Positions 52,958-61,274 of a stretch of DNA of 64,000 nucleotides are shown piece after piece. The stretch is from Streptomyces sp. L2 (GTDB lineage Bacteria > Actinomycetota > Actinomycetes > Streptomycetales > Streptomycetaceae): positions 7,714,963 through 7,778,962 of the forward strand of contig NZ_QBDT01000001.1 of assembly GCF_004124325.1 (NCBI RefSeq). The letters run 5' to 3'. How positions within the stretch are numbered: position 1 is the first letter of the stretch; every line of letters begins with the position of its first letter. The notes under the pieces are model-generated. The model did no database searches and was not told the origin of the DNA. It saw nothing but the letters and a program-made list of their open reading frames with translations. A program made the position numbers and the translations under genes.

Positions 52958-53274
52958 GCACTCACAGACTGGGAGAGAGTCAACGACCGCACCTCGCGTA
53001 CCGGGGATGTAAGGAGTGTGCTCGCTGTTCCCCCACTACCGCTATGGTGAGAATTAGCCATAGATGAGAACTCTCTCCACAAGAGAAGTGCCGCGCGAGA
53101 CTGACGGTATAGGTGGCAAGGGTCATGTTGCCGAGTTCTCCCAGTGAGCCCTTTCAGGGCGGCCACTAATGGGGTGTCGGGCTGGCGTTCCGCAACGCAC
53201 AGGACCCCTGTGCCGTTGCGAGAGGTGTCCGGCATCTCAACTCATCAGCGCAGGCGCGCCTCGTTGGTTTCCTA
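52958..53274. other. Promoter side of the regulator, no gene seen
   Basis: AT-richer than its surroundings around 53041-53095, with an imperfect dyad GAGAATT...GAGAACTCTC that could include promoter or operator elements. No coding frame is supported. Confidence 0.4.
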
Positions 53275-53800
53275 TCTGCCGTACTCGACCTGCCTCACGC
53301 GCTGGTCGAGTGGGTAACCATGCCCATCATCACCCGTGAGGGTGGCCGCCGCCGCTGTACACTCCCGCCGCACCAGCGTGCTCTTGTCGACCTGGTTTAC
53401 CTTCGCCGGCACGACACGCGGGCGCAGATCGCTGTTGGCTTCGGCATATCCGTCGGCACCGCCCACGCCTACGTCACCGCCGTCGTGGACCATCTCCCAC
53501 CGGGCGCCCGGTCTGCTGCGAGCCTTGCGGCAGACAAACCCCGAGTACTTCCTGCTCAACGGAACGCTCGCCGAAAGCGACAGGGTGAGCCGACAGCCGG
53601 GCCGCCTTCTCCCACAAGCACCGCAGCCATGGCGTGAATGTGCACTTCGTCGCTGATCCCGCGGGCAAGCCGCTGTGGATCTCTCCCGCGTTGCCGGCCG
53701 CACCCGCACCCCCGATCTCACCGCTGCTCGCACCCACCGGATCACTCGAATGGCTTCGATCACTTCTTGCGACAGCGCTTGTGGACGAGTTCTGACGTCG
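53275..53800 (+). pseudogene. IS5-type transposase relic
   Basis: [63 protein letters not shown], then in shifted frames [32 protein letters not shown] and LWISPALP. This is the N-terminal HTH and first catalytic block of the family also broken at 42330. The second half is absent. Confidence 0.8.
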
Positions 53801-53989
53801 TCGTCCGGCCGATGACTCCCCGAATCGTCACGACGGTTCTGGCTGAGCTTCTGGGCTCTGCCGCTACTTTGGGGGTAGTTGGTCAGCCATCCGATGTGAT
53901 GGGTGGGGTTGAGGTCGCGGACCTTCTGCTGCCGGGTATCGCGGTGGAGGTCGACCAACTGGTGCTGACGGATACGGAAGCCCGCGTCG

Positions 53990-54260
53990 CCGTGTGATCA
54001 CGGGCCTATCGGCGGCCTGTTCCGGATGCGGGCAGAGATCTTCGAGAGTGCACTGCTACTACCAGCGGACTCTGGCGGATCGTCCCGTCGCGGGCCGTAC
54101 GAATCGAACTGCGAGCGCGTCGACTCGTGTGCGGGAACGAGCGCTGTGCCCGTCGGACGTTCGCCGAGCAGATACCGGCACTGACCCGTCGCCACGCACG
54201 CCGCACGGACGCGCTCACCGCCCAGCTCAGCGGTACCGCCACGGACGTAGCCGATGCGGA
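53990..54260 (+). pseudogene. ISL3-family transposase N-terminal fragment
   Basis: CSGCGQRSSRVHCYYQRTLADRPVAGR, then after a shift RIELRARRLVCGNERCARRTFAEQIPALTRRHARRT. This is the zinc-finger block seen in the intact transposase at 48982 (CPGCGIWSTRVHSSYLR, CRNTMCPRQTFVEQI). The catalytic domain is missing. Confidence 0.8.
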
Positions 54261-54741
54261 CCGCCGTGATCCCCGCTGCCAGCGGCGCGGGCTCGGCGGT
54301 GCCGGCCCCGTCGGGTTCGGGGCCGAGCACCCAGCGTCGGCCAGGGCTGCGGCCGGGCGGGGGAGGACGTGGAGTTCCTCGGCGACGCGGGGCACGAGCT
54401 GGAGGGGTGGCCGGTGTGGTACTTCACCGCGGTCTTCCCGGCGCCGGTGCGGCACGCCGACACGGCCGGCCCCTCACAGGCCGGGCACGGATGGCGCTCG
54501 ATCGCGCCGGGGGCCTCGATTTCCTCGTCAGTGATGCCTCGAAAACTATCGGCGAAAGGAGGTTCCGAGAAAGCATTCCGAGAACCCAATGGAGAACCAA
54601 GAGGCCGGACAAACCGGACACCGTCCGGCGTGGTGGCGTCGCATCTCATTTGGCCATTTGTGAGAATCACCGCCGCGTGACGACCGTCGCCCATGGCTGC
54701 GAGGCACGGCTCTCTCCCCGCGTCGTCACAAGTGCGGGCTC
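54261..54741. other. Eroded DNA between IS relic and nucleotide operon
   Basis: A plus-strand stretch reads GDAGHELEGWPVWYFTAVFPAPVRHADT without start or continuation. Nothing further recognised. Confidence 0.4.
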
Positions 54742-55437
54742 TCAGCGGCGGGTCCCCCTCCGGGCGCTCCCGTCTGCGGTCACTGGGGCGGCTGCTCGCT
54801 TGCCGAAGGGGGCCGGAACCTCGCCCGCATGGAGGTCGAGCAACTCGGTCACTTCTCTGCGCAGCCGTGCGTCGACTTCTCGCTGCTGGCTGGCGGCCAT
54901 GTCGAGCCAGGATGTGTCATAGCCGTCGAAGATGAATACCCTTTCCAGGAGTGGTCCTTGGGTATGGGGAAGGAGAGTGCAAGTTTTGTCGATCCGGCCG
55001 TGTTGTCGCAGTGTTCGATGCCCTATGCGGCCGGAGGAGGTCGCTACCGCGACCGTGGTCTCCAGATAGCACGTGGTGTCGGTGAGATCGCGTACTGTCT
55101 GGGCGAGGACGGTCATGCGCTCGGATTCGGTGGCTGATTCCGGGATCTGGCCGTCCCAGGTTTTCATGAGCGCGCCGGGGCGGCCATTCAGGGCTTGTAT
55201 GAAGAGTCCGAGGTCGTCGGCGAGGACCGGTATGGGTGAGGCGTAATGGTGCCATGCGAGGGCTTTCGCCCGGGCGTTCTCTGTCGTCGTTGCGGCGTGT
55301 TCTTCAACTGTCAGCGACAAGTGGAGATCGCCCGGAAGCACGAGTGAGGTTACGCCCTGGAGAACTCTGCGCCATCGTTCAACTTTGAACGGATTGGTGG
55401 TGGCGATCAGCACTCCGGCCGGTGGCGGAGGGGTCAT
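54742..55437 (-). CDS. HAM1/ITPase-like nucleotide pyrophosphatase (divergent)
   Basis: 231 aa. Canonical HAM1 enzymes hydrolyse dITP, XTP and similar NTPs to NMP and PPi. Seen here: the N-terminal ATTNPFKVERWRRVL (T-x-N-x-x-K-x-x-E), EEHAATTTENARAKALAW, and ADDLGLFIQALNGRPGALMKTW (usual D-S-G-L-x-V-x-A-L-x-G-x-P-G). The later blocks (usual G-Y-D-P-x-F and S-H-R) are altered to FIFDGYDTSWLDM and QQREVDARL, so it is off the house-cleaning main line and may have a new nucleotide substrate. Last gene of a five-gene operon, overlapping the LOG gene by four bases. Confidence 0.8.
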   Translation of the reverse strand: MTPPPPAGVLIATTNPFKVERWRRVLQGVTSLVLPGDLHLSLTVEEHAATTTENARAKALAWHHYASPIPVLADDLGLFIQALNGRPGALMKTWDGQIPESATESERMTVLAQTVRDLTDTTCYLETTVAVATSSGRIGHRTLRQHGRIDKTCTLLPHTQGPLLERVFIFDGYDTSWLDMAASQQREVDARLRREVTELLDLHAGEVPAPFGKRAAAPVTADGSARRGTRR

Positions 55438-56024
55438 GGAGGCCTCCGCAGTCCGGCGTCCGGTCGGCGATTGTCTGTGGTGATGGCGGCGCTTGCAAGG
55501 AGTCGGTCGAGGACGTCGGCGGGCTGGTCGCCGATGATCAGGAGTTCCGCGTGCGAGGGAGAGAGGAAGCCCTCGGAGGCTGCGTGGCGGGTGAAGGCCA
55601 GAAGATCGTCGTAGTAGCCGGCCGTGTTGAGCAAGCCGGACGGTTTATCCACATGTGCCAGTTTTGCAAGGGTCAGCACTTCGGACATCTCGTTGAGTGT
55701 TCCGAGGCCACCGGGGAGTGCGAGGAACATGTCGGCCAGCTGGATCATCCGGTGTTTGCGCTCGGAGAGTCCTTCCACGACGTGCAGGTGAGATAGTGAT
55801 GGGTGTGCGACTTCTTCGCGCATGAGGCTGCGGGGAATGACCCCGGTGACCTCGCCTCCATGGGCCAGTACGGTGTCGGCCAGGATGCCCATCAGGCCGA
55901 GGTGTGAGCCGCCGTAAACCAGCGTGATGCCGCGTTCGGTGAGCTGTTCGCCGAGGTGTCGTGCGGCGGATGCGTAGTCGTGGCGGTGGCCGGCCAAGCC
56001 GCCGCAGAACACGCAGATCCTCAT
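55434..56024 (-). CDS. LOG-family nucleoside 5'-monophosphate phosphoribohydrolase
   Basis: 196 aa Rossmann-fold enzyme. LOG proteins cleave (N6-modified) AMP to free base and ribose 5-phosphate, as in cytokinin activation. Marks: CVFCGG start, LVYGGSHLGLMGILADTVL, VIPRSL, ERKHRMIQLADMFLALPGGLGTLNEMSEVLTLAKL with the catalytic P-G-G-x-G-T-x-x-E, and the Arg in ERKHRM. Overlaps both neighbours by four bases (ATGA), so it is translated with the glycosyltransferase and HAM1 proteins. The pair HAM1 then LOG would convert an NTP to NMP and then to free base. Confidence 0.9.
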   Translation of the reverse strand: MRICVFCGGLAGHRHDYASAARHLGEQLTERGITLVYGGSHLGLMGILADTVLAHGGEVTGVIPRSLMREEVAHPSLSHLHVVEGLSERKHRMIQLADMFLALPGGLGTLNEMSEVLTLAKLAHVDKPSGLLNTAGYYDDLLAFTRHAASEGFLSPSHAELLIIGDQPADVLDRLLASAAITTDNRRPDAGLRRPP

Positions 56025-57181
56025 CCTGTCAGCTCCATTAGGCGCTCAACGATGTGCGATGGGCTTGGCTGCCGCTGGATTTCCTTCCGCAGCCGTTGTG
56101 CGGCCTTGATGTGACTGGGGTGGGTCAGCAGCCTGGCCAGTTCCTCGGCGATGTGTTTCTTGGTCGCTGTTCCGGGTGGCAGGGCGATTGCGGTGCCCTG
56201 CCGGGCGAGTTGCTCGGCGATGGTGAACTGATCGGCCATGTAGGGGAGGATGAGCTGGGGCAGGCCGCCCGCCAGGCAGGTCAGAGTGGTGCCCGCACCG
56301 CCGTGATGGATGACGACATCACAGGTGGGAGCGACGTAGCTGAAGGGGAGCCAGGGGCCCGAGGTAACGGTTGCCACCATCGCGTTGGGAGGCAGGCGCC
56401 CGTAGGCGCCGTCTGCGGCCGCCCGCGCCTGCTCATCGGGGAGGACGATGACGGCGTCGTGTCCCAGCTCCTCCAGGGCGGACAGAACCACTGACAGCGC
56501 GTCGGTGCCACCGGTCTGCGGGATGACGGATCCGAGGGTGATGCCCACACGCGGTCCAGCCGAGGGCCTGCGCAGCCATGTCGGCACTGTTCCTGGTCCC
56601 GAATACGGTATGTGGCGGATCGCCTGCGAGGAGGGGGCATGGGCGGCTTGAAGACTGGGTGGCCACAGATCCAGCTGTAGGGCCGGCTGCCCCGGGGGTC
56701 CCCAGCGCTCGTACAGGTCGGCGAGTTCTTGATCCACAGCGTCGAACGCTTCCTGCGGGAGCACGGGACCGGGGCTGAGTGAAACAGCCGGGATGCCGGT
56801 GACTCGTGCGGCGAGTGGGCCGGCAAACTCCAGCGTCAAATGGACGATCAAGTCCGGACGCCATGCGCGGCACAGGTCCACGATCGGCTCGGTCAGAAAG
56901 TTGGCGAACCGGCTCACCGTCCGGATGGCGTTGATGTGCATGCCACGGGGATCGGACAACCAGTCGGCCAGCAGCTTCCGGTCGCCGACTCCCATGATGT
57001 CGCGGGTCCGCACGATCCCGCCCACGGCGACAGCCGGCAGACCGCTGCCGGCCACGGCCCCTGTGAACTGTTCGGGAACGGCGACACGCACCTCGTGTCC
57101 ACCGGCTTGAAGGGCCCAGCCCAGTGGAACGAGGGGAAAGAAGTGGCCGTACTGCGGGCAGGACGTCATCACCACGCGCAT
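56021..57181 (-). CDS. GT-B glycosyltransferase, MGT/natural-product type
   Basis: 386 aa. N-terminal acceptor domain starts VVMTSCPQYGHFFPLVPLGWALQAGGHEVRVA (His near 13 as catalytic base candidate). C-terminal donor domain has VGITLGSVIPQTGG, and the nucleotide-sugar motif DVVIHHGGAGTTLTCLAGGLPQLILPYMADQF, as in macrolide and aglycone glycosyltransferases of GT family 1. It probably transfers a sugar from an NDP-sugar to the operon's product. No NDP-sugar genes are nearby, so a common donor (UDP-GlcNAc, UDP-Glc) or distant pathway is implied. Starts two bases after the TsaD-like stop. Confidence 0.9.
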   Translation of the reverse strand: MRVVMTSCPQYGHFFPLVPLGWALQAGGHEVRVAVPEQFTGAVAGSGLPAVAVGGIVRTRDIMGVGDRKLLADWLSDPRGMHINAIRTVSRFANFLTEPIVDLCRAWRPDLIVHLTLEFAGPLAARVTGIPAVSLSPGPVLPQEAFDAVDQELADLYERWGPPGQPALQLDLWPPSLQAAHAPSSQAIRHIPYSGPGTVPTWLRRPSAGPRVGITLGSVIPQTGGTDALSVVLSALEELGHDAVIVLPDEQARAAADGAYGRLPPNAMVATVTSGPWLPFSYVAPTCDVVIHHGGAGTTLTCLAGGLPQLILPYMADQFTIAEQLARQGTAIALPPGTATKKHIAEELARLLTHPSHIKAAQRLRKEIQRQPSPSHIVERLMELTG

Positions 57182-57183
57182 GC

Positions 57184-58230
57184 TCAGTCCTCGCGTTCAA
57201 TTCCGCTCGAAGCCAGCTCAGGCATGCGCGTCACCAGCCCGCCGAAAGCGATCATCCGGGCGTTGTCGACACAAAGCGACTGAGCGGGAAAGTGGACGCT
57301 CACGCCCTCGGCCTTCGCGCGGACGACGGCCCGCTCCCGGAGCCGGTGGTTCGAGGCCACCCCGCCCCCGAACGAGATCCGCGGCGCGCCGTAGGCGGCA
57401 GCCGCGGCGAACGCCTTGTCGAGCAGAATCGTCATCACACATTCCTGCGCCGAGACCGCCAGCAGTTCCAGCTGCTCCTGGCCCGCCATGGTGTTCCTGC
57501 GTTCTAGGACCTCGTCGTAGAGCTCGTGGAGGTCGATGTCGTAGCCGTTGCCCGCGTTCAGGGCCTTGGTGCGGGGGAAGTGAACGAACTCCCCATCCGA
57601 TCGCCTGCCGGCGAGTTTGTCGATCGCGATGGCACCGTCTGGCTCGCCGGCCGGTACCAGTCCGAGGAGTTCGCTGCACCTGTCCAGGACCGCGCCCGGG
57701 GCACGGCCGTGCCCGTGCCGGTTCCTGGCCGCCACGTCATGCGTGCCCAACAGCCGGTAACTACCCACATCAGCGGCAAGCTGGAGATGACAGTGGCCGC
57801 CGGCCACGGTCAGGCCGAGGAAAGGGAATCTTGGGGGAGGCTCGCACAGTAGACCGGCCAGCAGATGCGCCTCATGGTGATCGACCTCGACAACCGGCAC
57901 CGACATGCGGTACGCGAGATCGGCCACAAGACTCTTGGCGACCTCTACATTCGCGTTGTGCTTTCCCTTGACCACGGACACGGACAACAAGCCAGGGCGC
58001 AGGCCCACATCCAGAGCCTCACGCAACAGCGTCGGCAAGGTCCCTGCATGGAAAGCCTCCAGCTCGTGCCGCCACGTGGCGCTGTCCTGCAGGATGCGGG
58101 CAGATGAAGGTATGAATGTCGTATTGCGCTCGTAGTGGACGGCACGCTCCTGGTCGAAGACACACACGCAGCAGTTGTTGAAGGTGCTCTCCACAGCAAG
58201 GGTGACAAGCCCGTTGTGCTGTCGCTCCAT
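57184..58230 (-). CDS. TsaD/Kae1-like (carbamoyl- or threonylcarbamoyl-)transferase paralogue
   Basis: 348 aa, the size of TsaD and well short of NodU/TobZ carbamoyltransferases (about 550). ASKHA-fold marks: VEVDHHEAHLLAGLL (metal-binding His-x-x-x-His region), LTVAGGHCHLQL (TsaD S-G-G-H-T), LDRCSELLGL (D-x-A-R-x-L-G-L), SFGGGVASNHRLRERAV (G-G-V-A-A-N) and LCVDNARMIAFGG (C-T-D-N-x-A-M-I-A). The N-terminal block, normally G-I-E-T-S-C-D-E-T, is VESTFNNCCVCVF. Start ATG follows GGAGG. TsaD moves threonylcarbamoyl from TC-AMP to adenosine 37 of tRNA; here, beside a TsaC-like gene, glycosyltransferase and nucleotide enzymes, a small-molecule acceptor is likely (inference). Confidence 0.82.
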   Translation of the reverse strand: MERQHNGLVTLAVESTFNNCCVCVFDQERAVHYERNTTFIPSSARILQDSATWRHELEAFHAGTLPTLLREALDVGLRPGLLSVSVVKGKHNANVEVAKSLVADLAYRMSVPVVEVDHHEAHLLAGLLCEPPPRFPFLGLTVAGGHCHLQLAADVGSYRLLGTHDVAARNRHGHGRAPGAVLDRCSELLGLVPAGEPDGAIAIDKLAGRRSDGEFVHFPRTKALNAGNGYDIDLHELYDEVLERRNTMAGQEQLELLAVSAQECVMTILLDKAFAAAAAYGAPRISFGGGVASNHRLRERAVVRAKAEGVSVHFPAQSLCVDNARMIAFGGLVTRMPELASSGIERED

Positions 58231-58272
58231 CTCTGCCTCCTCCGGTGGATACGCCGACCGATGCGCAGCCCG

Positions 58273-59271
58273 TCAAGCAGTGAGACCTGGCCCTGCGGAG
58301 GCTCTGTCCAGGCGGTCCCGGATTGCCATCCACTCTTCGCCTTTCGGAGGGGCCAGGACGGCAACCGTGTCCATGCCGCTGTCATCCAGACGGTGCAACG
58401 CGGCATAAAGATCGGCCCCGTAACCTGCTGGATCATCCGGCAGGACCTCAACGTGCGCTGCCGAGCCGGTGAGAGCGGCGTCGGGAACGTCATGGGTGAG
58501 AATCCCGCAGGGCTTTGGCAAGCCATCCAGCCCGAACGCACCGAAGTCATCGACGAGTACGACCCGGGCACGCGGCGCGTAGTGCCGCCGTCCCATACCA
58601 GGTGAACGCGCGGCACCCACCACGGCTGCCGCCTGGGGGCAGTCGATCACCCCAATGACATCCCTCAGCATCCGCAATGGCAGGGCACCAGGACGCAGCA
58701 GACGCGGCGGCGTGCACGTCACGTCGACAACGGTGGACTCAATACCCCACCGGCAGGGCCCGCCATCCACCACCAGGGGCACATCAGGCAGAGTGCGCAC
58801 CACATGCTCGGCGCACGTAGGGGAGACGGATTCAGAACGATTGGCACTCGGAGCCGCCAACGGCAAGGCACACTCCGCCAGCAGCTCTCGCGCGACCGGA
58901 TGAGCAGGAACACGGAGAGCCACCGTGCCGGTGCCCGCACTGACCGCATCCGGCACGTGATCCGCGCGGTCCACCACCAGCGACAGCGGCCCCGGCCAGA
59001 ACCGGTCGGCCAACACCGCCGCCGCCTCCGGCCACACCCGCGCAAGCCCACGAGCCATGTCCACGTCCACAGCGTGCACGATGAGCGGATTCCATGTAGG
59101 ACGGTTCTTCAACCGGTAGATCTCCGCGATGGCCGTCGGCGAGAACGCACTGGCCCCCAACCCATACACGGTCTCCGTCGGAAAAGCGCACACACCTCCC
59201 GCACGCAGCAGACGCGACGCCCGGCCAAGACCAGCCGCATCAGCACTCACGATCACATTTGAGCTACGCAA
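58273..59271 (-). CDS. Sua5/TsaC-like (YrdC-domain) protein
   Basis: 332 aa, Sua5 length. TTG 59271 is used because GAGGAG lies five bases upstream and the family N-terminus follows (GRASRLLRAGGVCAFPTETVYGLGASAF). YrdC core: KNRPTWNPLIVHA (K-x-R-x-x-x-x-P-L), RFWPGPLSLVV, TVALRVPAHPVARELL, PLAAPSANRSESVSPT and GIESTVVDVT. The linker and C-terminal Sua5 domain are present (SPGMGRRHYAPRARVVLVDD). TsaC/Sua5 makes threonylcarbamoyl-AMP from Thr, bicarbonate and ATP. First gene of the operon, 42 nt before the TsaD-like gene. The housekeeping copy should lie elsewhere; this one probably serves the operon. Confidence 0.88.
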   Translation of the reverse strand: MRSSNVIVSADAAGLGRASRLLRAGGVCAFPTETVYGLGASAFSPTAIAEIYRLKNRPTWNPLIVHAVDVDMARGLARVWPEAAAVLADRFWPGPLSLVVDRADHVPDAVSAGTGTVALRVPAHPVARELLAECALPLAAPSANRSESVSPTCAEHVVRTLPDVPLVVDGGPCRWGIESTVVDVTCTPPRLLRPGALPLRMLRDVIGVIDCPQAAAVVGAARSPGMGRRHYAPRARVVLVDDFGAFGLDGLPKPCGILTHDVPDAALTGSAAHVEVLPDDPAGYGADLYAALHRLDDSGMDTVAVLAPPKGEEWMAIRDRLDRASAGPGLTA

Positions 59272-59626
59272 GACGGCTCCTCTAGCCCGGGCGAAAAACG
59301 CTACTCGTTGAGGAAACACCGGCTCTCCGGCCGCTAGAAGACGGATGCAGCCGCGAATACGTGGCATAGGGCGCAACTTTGTGCACTTGTGCTGGCTGAG
59401 CTGCTTCTGCTACTCCTACGCGCACGCGTCGCGTCGCAGCAGCGACCTCGAAGGTGTGTGAGGCGCCCCGAAGTTCCCGGACAGCGGCCCCTGGAGCCTC
59501 CACATGCCGCCCATCCTGGGTTGAACTGCTGACCATCGTGCCGGATGAGTCCTGTGGCGGCCCCTGCCCGCCCGACTGTTGCTCACCCCCGAGCGAGAAA
59601 CGTCGATCTGGTGACCTGCGCGTTCG
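59272..59626. other. Intergenic stretch upstream of the TsaC-like operon
   Basis: Holds the promoter side of the five-gene minus-strand operon. No gene, repeat or recognisable operator seen. Confidence 0.45.
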
Positions 59627-60028
59627 TCACTTCTCCATACCGTCGTCGTCTCCATCCAGCTCCACCGCGTCCGGGCCGCGAAGCGGGCGCAGCCCCTCGC
59701 GTGGGGTCGAGGGGGTGCAACTGTGCAGCGACCCAGGACGTTGAGGTTCTTGCGGCTGAGCGGGGACGACCGGGCAACATCCTCTTCCTGGACTCGTGGC
59801 CCTCGGCGCGCAGCTGGGTGAGGCGCGGACCTGGTTCGTGATGAGCGATCCGGCGACCCGGAGCATGTCCGGCCTCGCGGCGAGCACCTTCTTGACGTTC
59901 ACCCTGTTGCGTACGATGGCTCCCAGCGGCCCATGGCCGTCCAGGGCCTCGCCGCCGGGCATCTGGGCCTTCCAGAACCGCTGGACTTCGAGGTCCTTGA
60001 AACGTGGCGAGAAGCGGTAGTCGAGCAT
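59627..60028 (-). pseudogene. Tn3-family transposase (TnpA) fragment
   Basis: LDYRFSPRFKDLEVQRFWKAQMPGG, IVRNRVNVKKVLAARPDMLRVAGSLITNQVRA is the conserved central part of Tn3 TnpA. The frame shifts after about residue 75 and the rest is lost. Confidence 0.85.
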
Positions 60029-60029
60029 C

Positions 60030-60345
60030 TACCTCATCGACATCCCGGTCTGGGCGCGCACGGACATGCCGCTGGGGCGGATCACCGACCAGCCCGACGA
60101 CGACGGCCGCGTGAGGGTCACCACCCCCCCCACACATCAAGCCGCTGGAGAAGCTCGTCCGTGAAAACCACCTCGGTGCCGCGCCCATCGTCCCCGCCGA
60201 CCCGCTCCCCGACCACATCACGCGGGGCCAGTACGAGATCAGCGGCGTCGTCAAAGCCGGAGACGACGAGCACCGGCGCGGCACCGTGGACGCCGCGCCG
60301 CTGCGTATCGACGGCAGCCTGGGCAACTGGGACGAGATCGAGGGG
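60030..60345 (+). pseudogene. Unidentified broken coding stretch
   Basis: Plus-strand frames read IYLIDIPVWARTDMPLGRITDQPDDDGRVRVTTP, then after a shift PLEKLVRENHLGAAPIVPADPLPDHITRGQYEI and SGVVKAGDDEHRRG. It looks coding, with one frameshift, but I do not recognise it. Confidence 0.35.
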
Positions 60346-60975
60346 TCATCGCGTCCGGCGGCATCGCGCATCGCTTCGTGGGGTTGTGGCAGATGATGAA
60401 GCGCCTGCCCTCGTCGCCGTCGAGGCGAACCTCCTTGACGTGCAGGTTGTCGCGCACGTCCTGGTAGCGGTTCTGGCGGGCCAGGGCCTGGCCGCCTGCA
60501 CGGCGCCTTGGACATCAGCGGCGACCAGCATGTCCATAGCGTGCTAGGCGTGTTGCTCAGCCAATGCACCCAGGCCAGGGATGACCTGGTCGCGGGTGAC
60601 CACTCGGCAGCGGCGAGCTTGGAGACGGGGCGGTAGCCCGGTTGGCGACCAGCGCCAAGAGAGCGCGCTCGACGTCGATGCGTGAAGTCAGCGCGGTGTC
60701 GATGCCCAGGAGCCTCCACAGCCCGTCCAGCAGCCAGCTCGCCCCTGGCGGCCGAGAGGACTCCACCGTCAGCGGCCCGGCCTCATCAGCGCCCAGCGGC
60801 GCGGCGACCTCGTCCTCGTCACCGAGTTAGCGGTTGATGGAGGCGACCAGACGGCGCAACCCGTCGTCATCCAGCGGGTCCTCGCGGCCGAAACTGACCA
60901 GCGTCTCGCCTGTGCGGTGCCGCCGACCCGCCGATTGTGGGCGATTTGGAGGTAGCGCACCACCCACCCGTCCAT
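60251..60975 (-). pseudogene. IS1634/IS4-type transposase relic
   Basis: Starts MDGWVVRYLQIAHNRRVGGTAQ at 60975, then in other frames LDGLWRLLGIDTALTSRIDVERALLALVANRA and near the end NLHVKEVRLDGDEGRRFIICHNP. This order (N-terminal VRYLQLAHN, V-E-R-A-L-L-A-L-V, V-K-E-V...R-x-I-x-C-x-N-P) is that of IS1634-type transposases. Several frameshifts; the DDE C-terminus is absent. Confidence 0.8.
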
Positions 60976-61274
60976 GTTCCACCGCTGGATCTTCCTCCGT
61001 GCAGTCTCAGGCGGGTACCAACCCTCTCACCTGCACAGATCTACCGCCGACCCGCCCCGCATGCCCATCAACTGTCTCACTCGGGCGAAGATCCATTTCG
61101 GCAGCCTGGCGGTCCCGGATGCTGACAGAGCAACAGGGGTGACCGGATCGATCCGTGTTGCAGCCACATCTATCCGGCCGGACGATTGCAATCGAGCAGC
61201 GCTCAGTTGCCGGGGCCCGGGTCAGCGAGCACGCCTGGGGCCCAAGACTCCCGAGTCACCTCTGAAGGAGGATC

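Noticed and set aside
57184..58230. Annotation as NodU/CmcH-type O-carbamoyltransferase
   Set aside because: Length and motif order (C-terminal GGVASN and CVDNARMIA) fit TsaD/Kae1; the long C-terminal carbamoyltransferase domain is absent.
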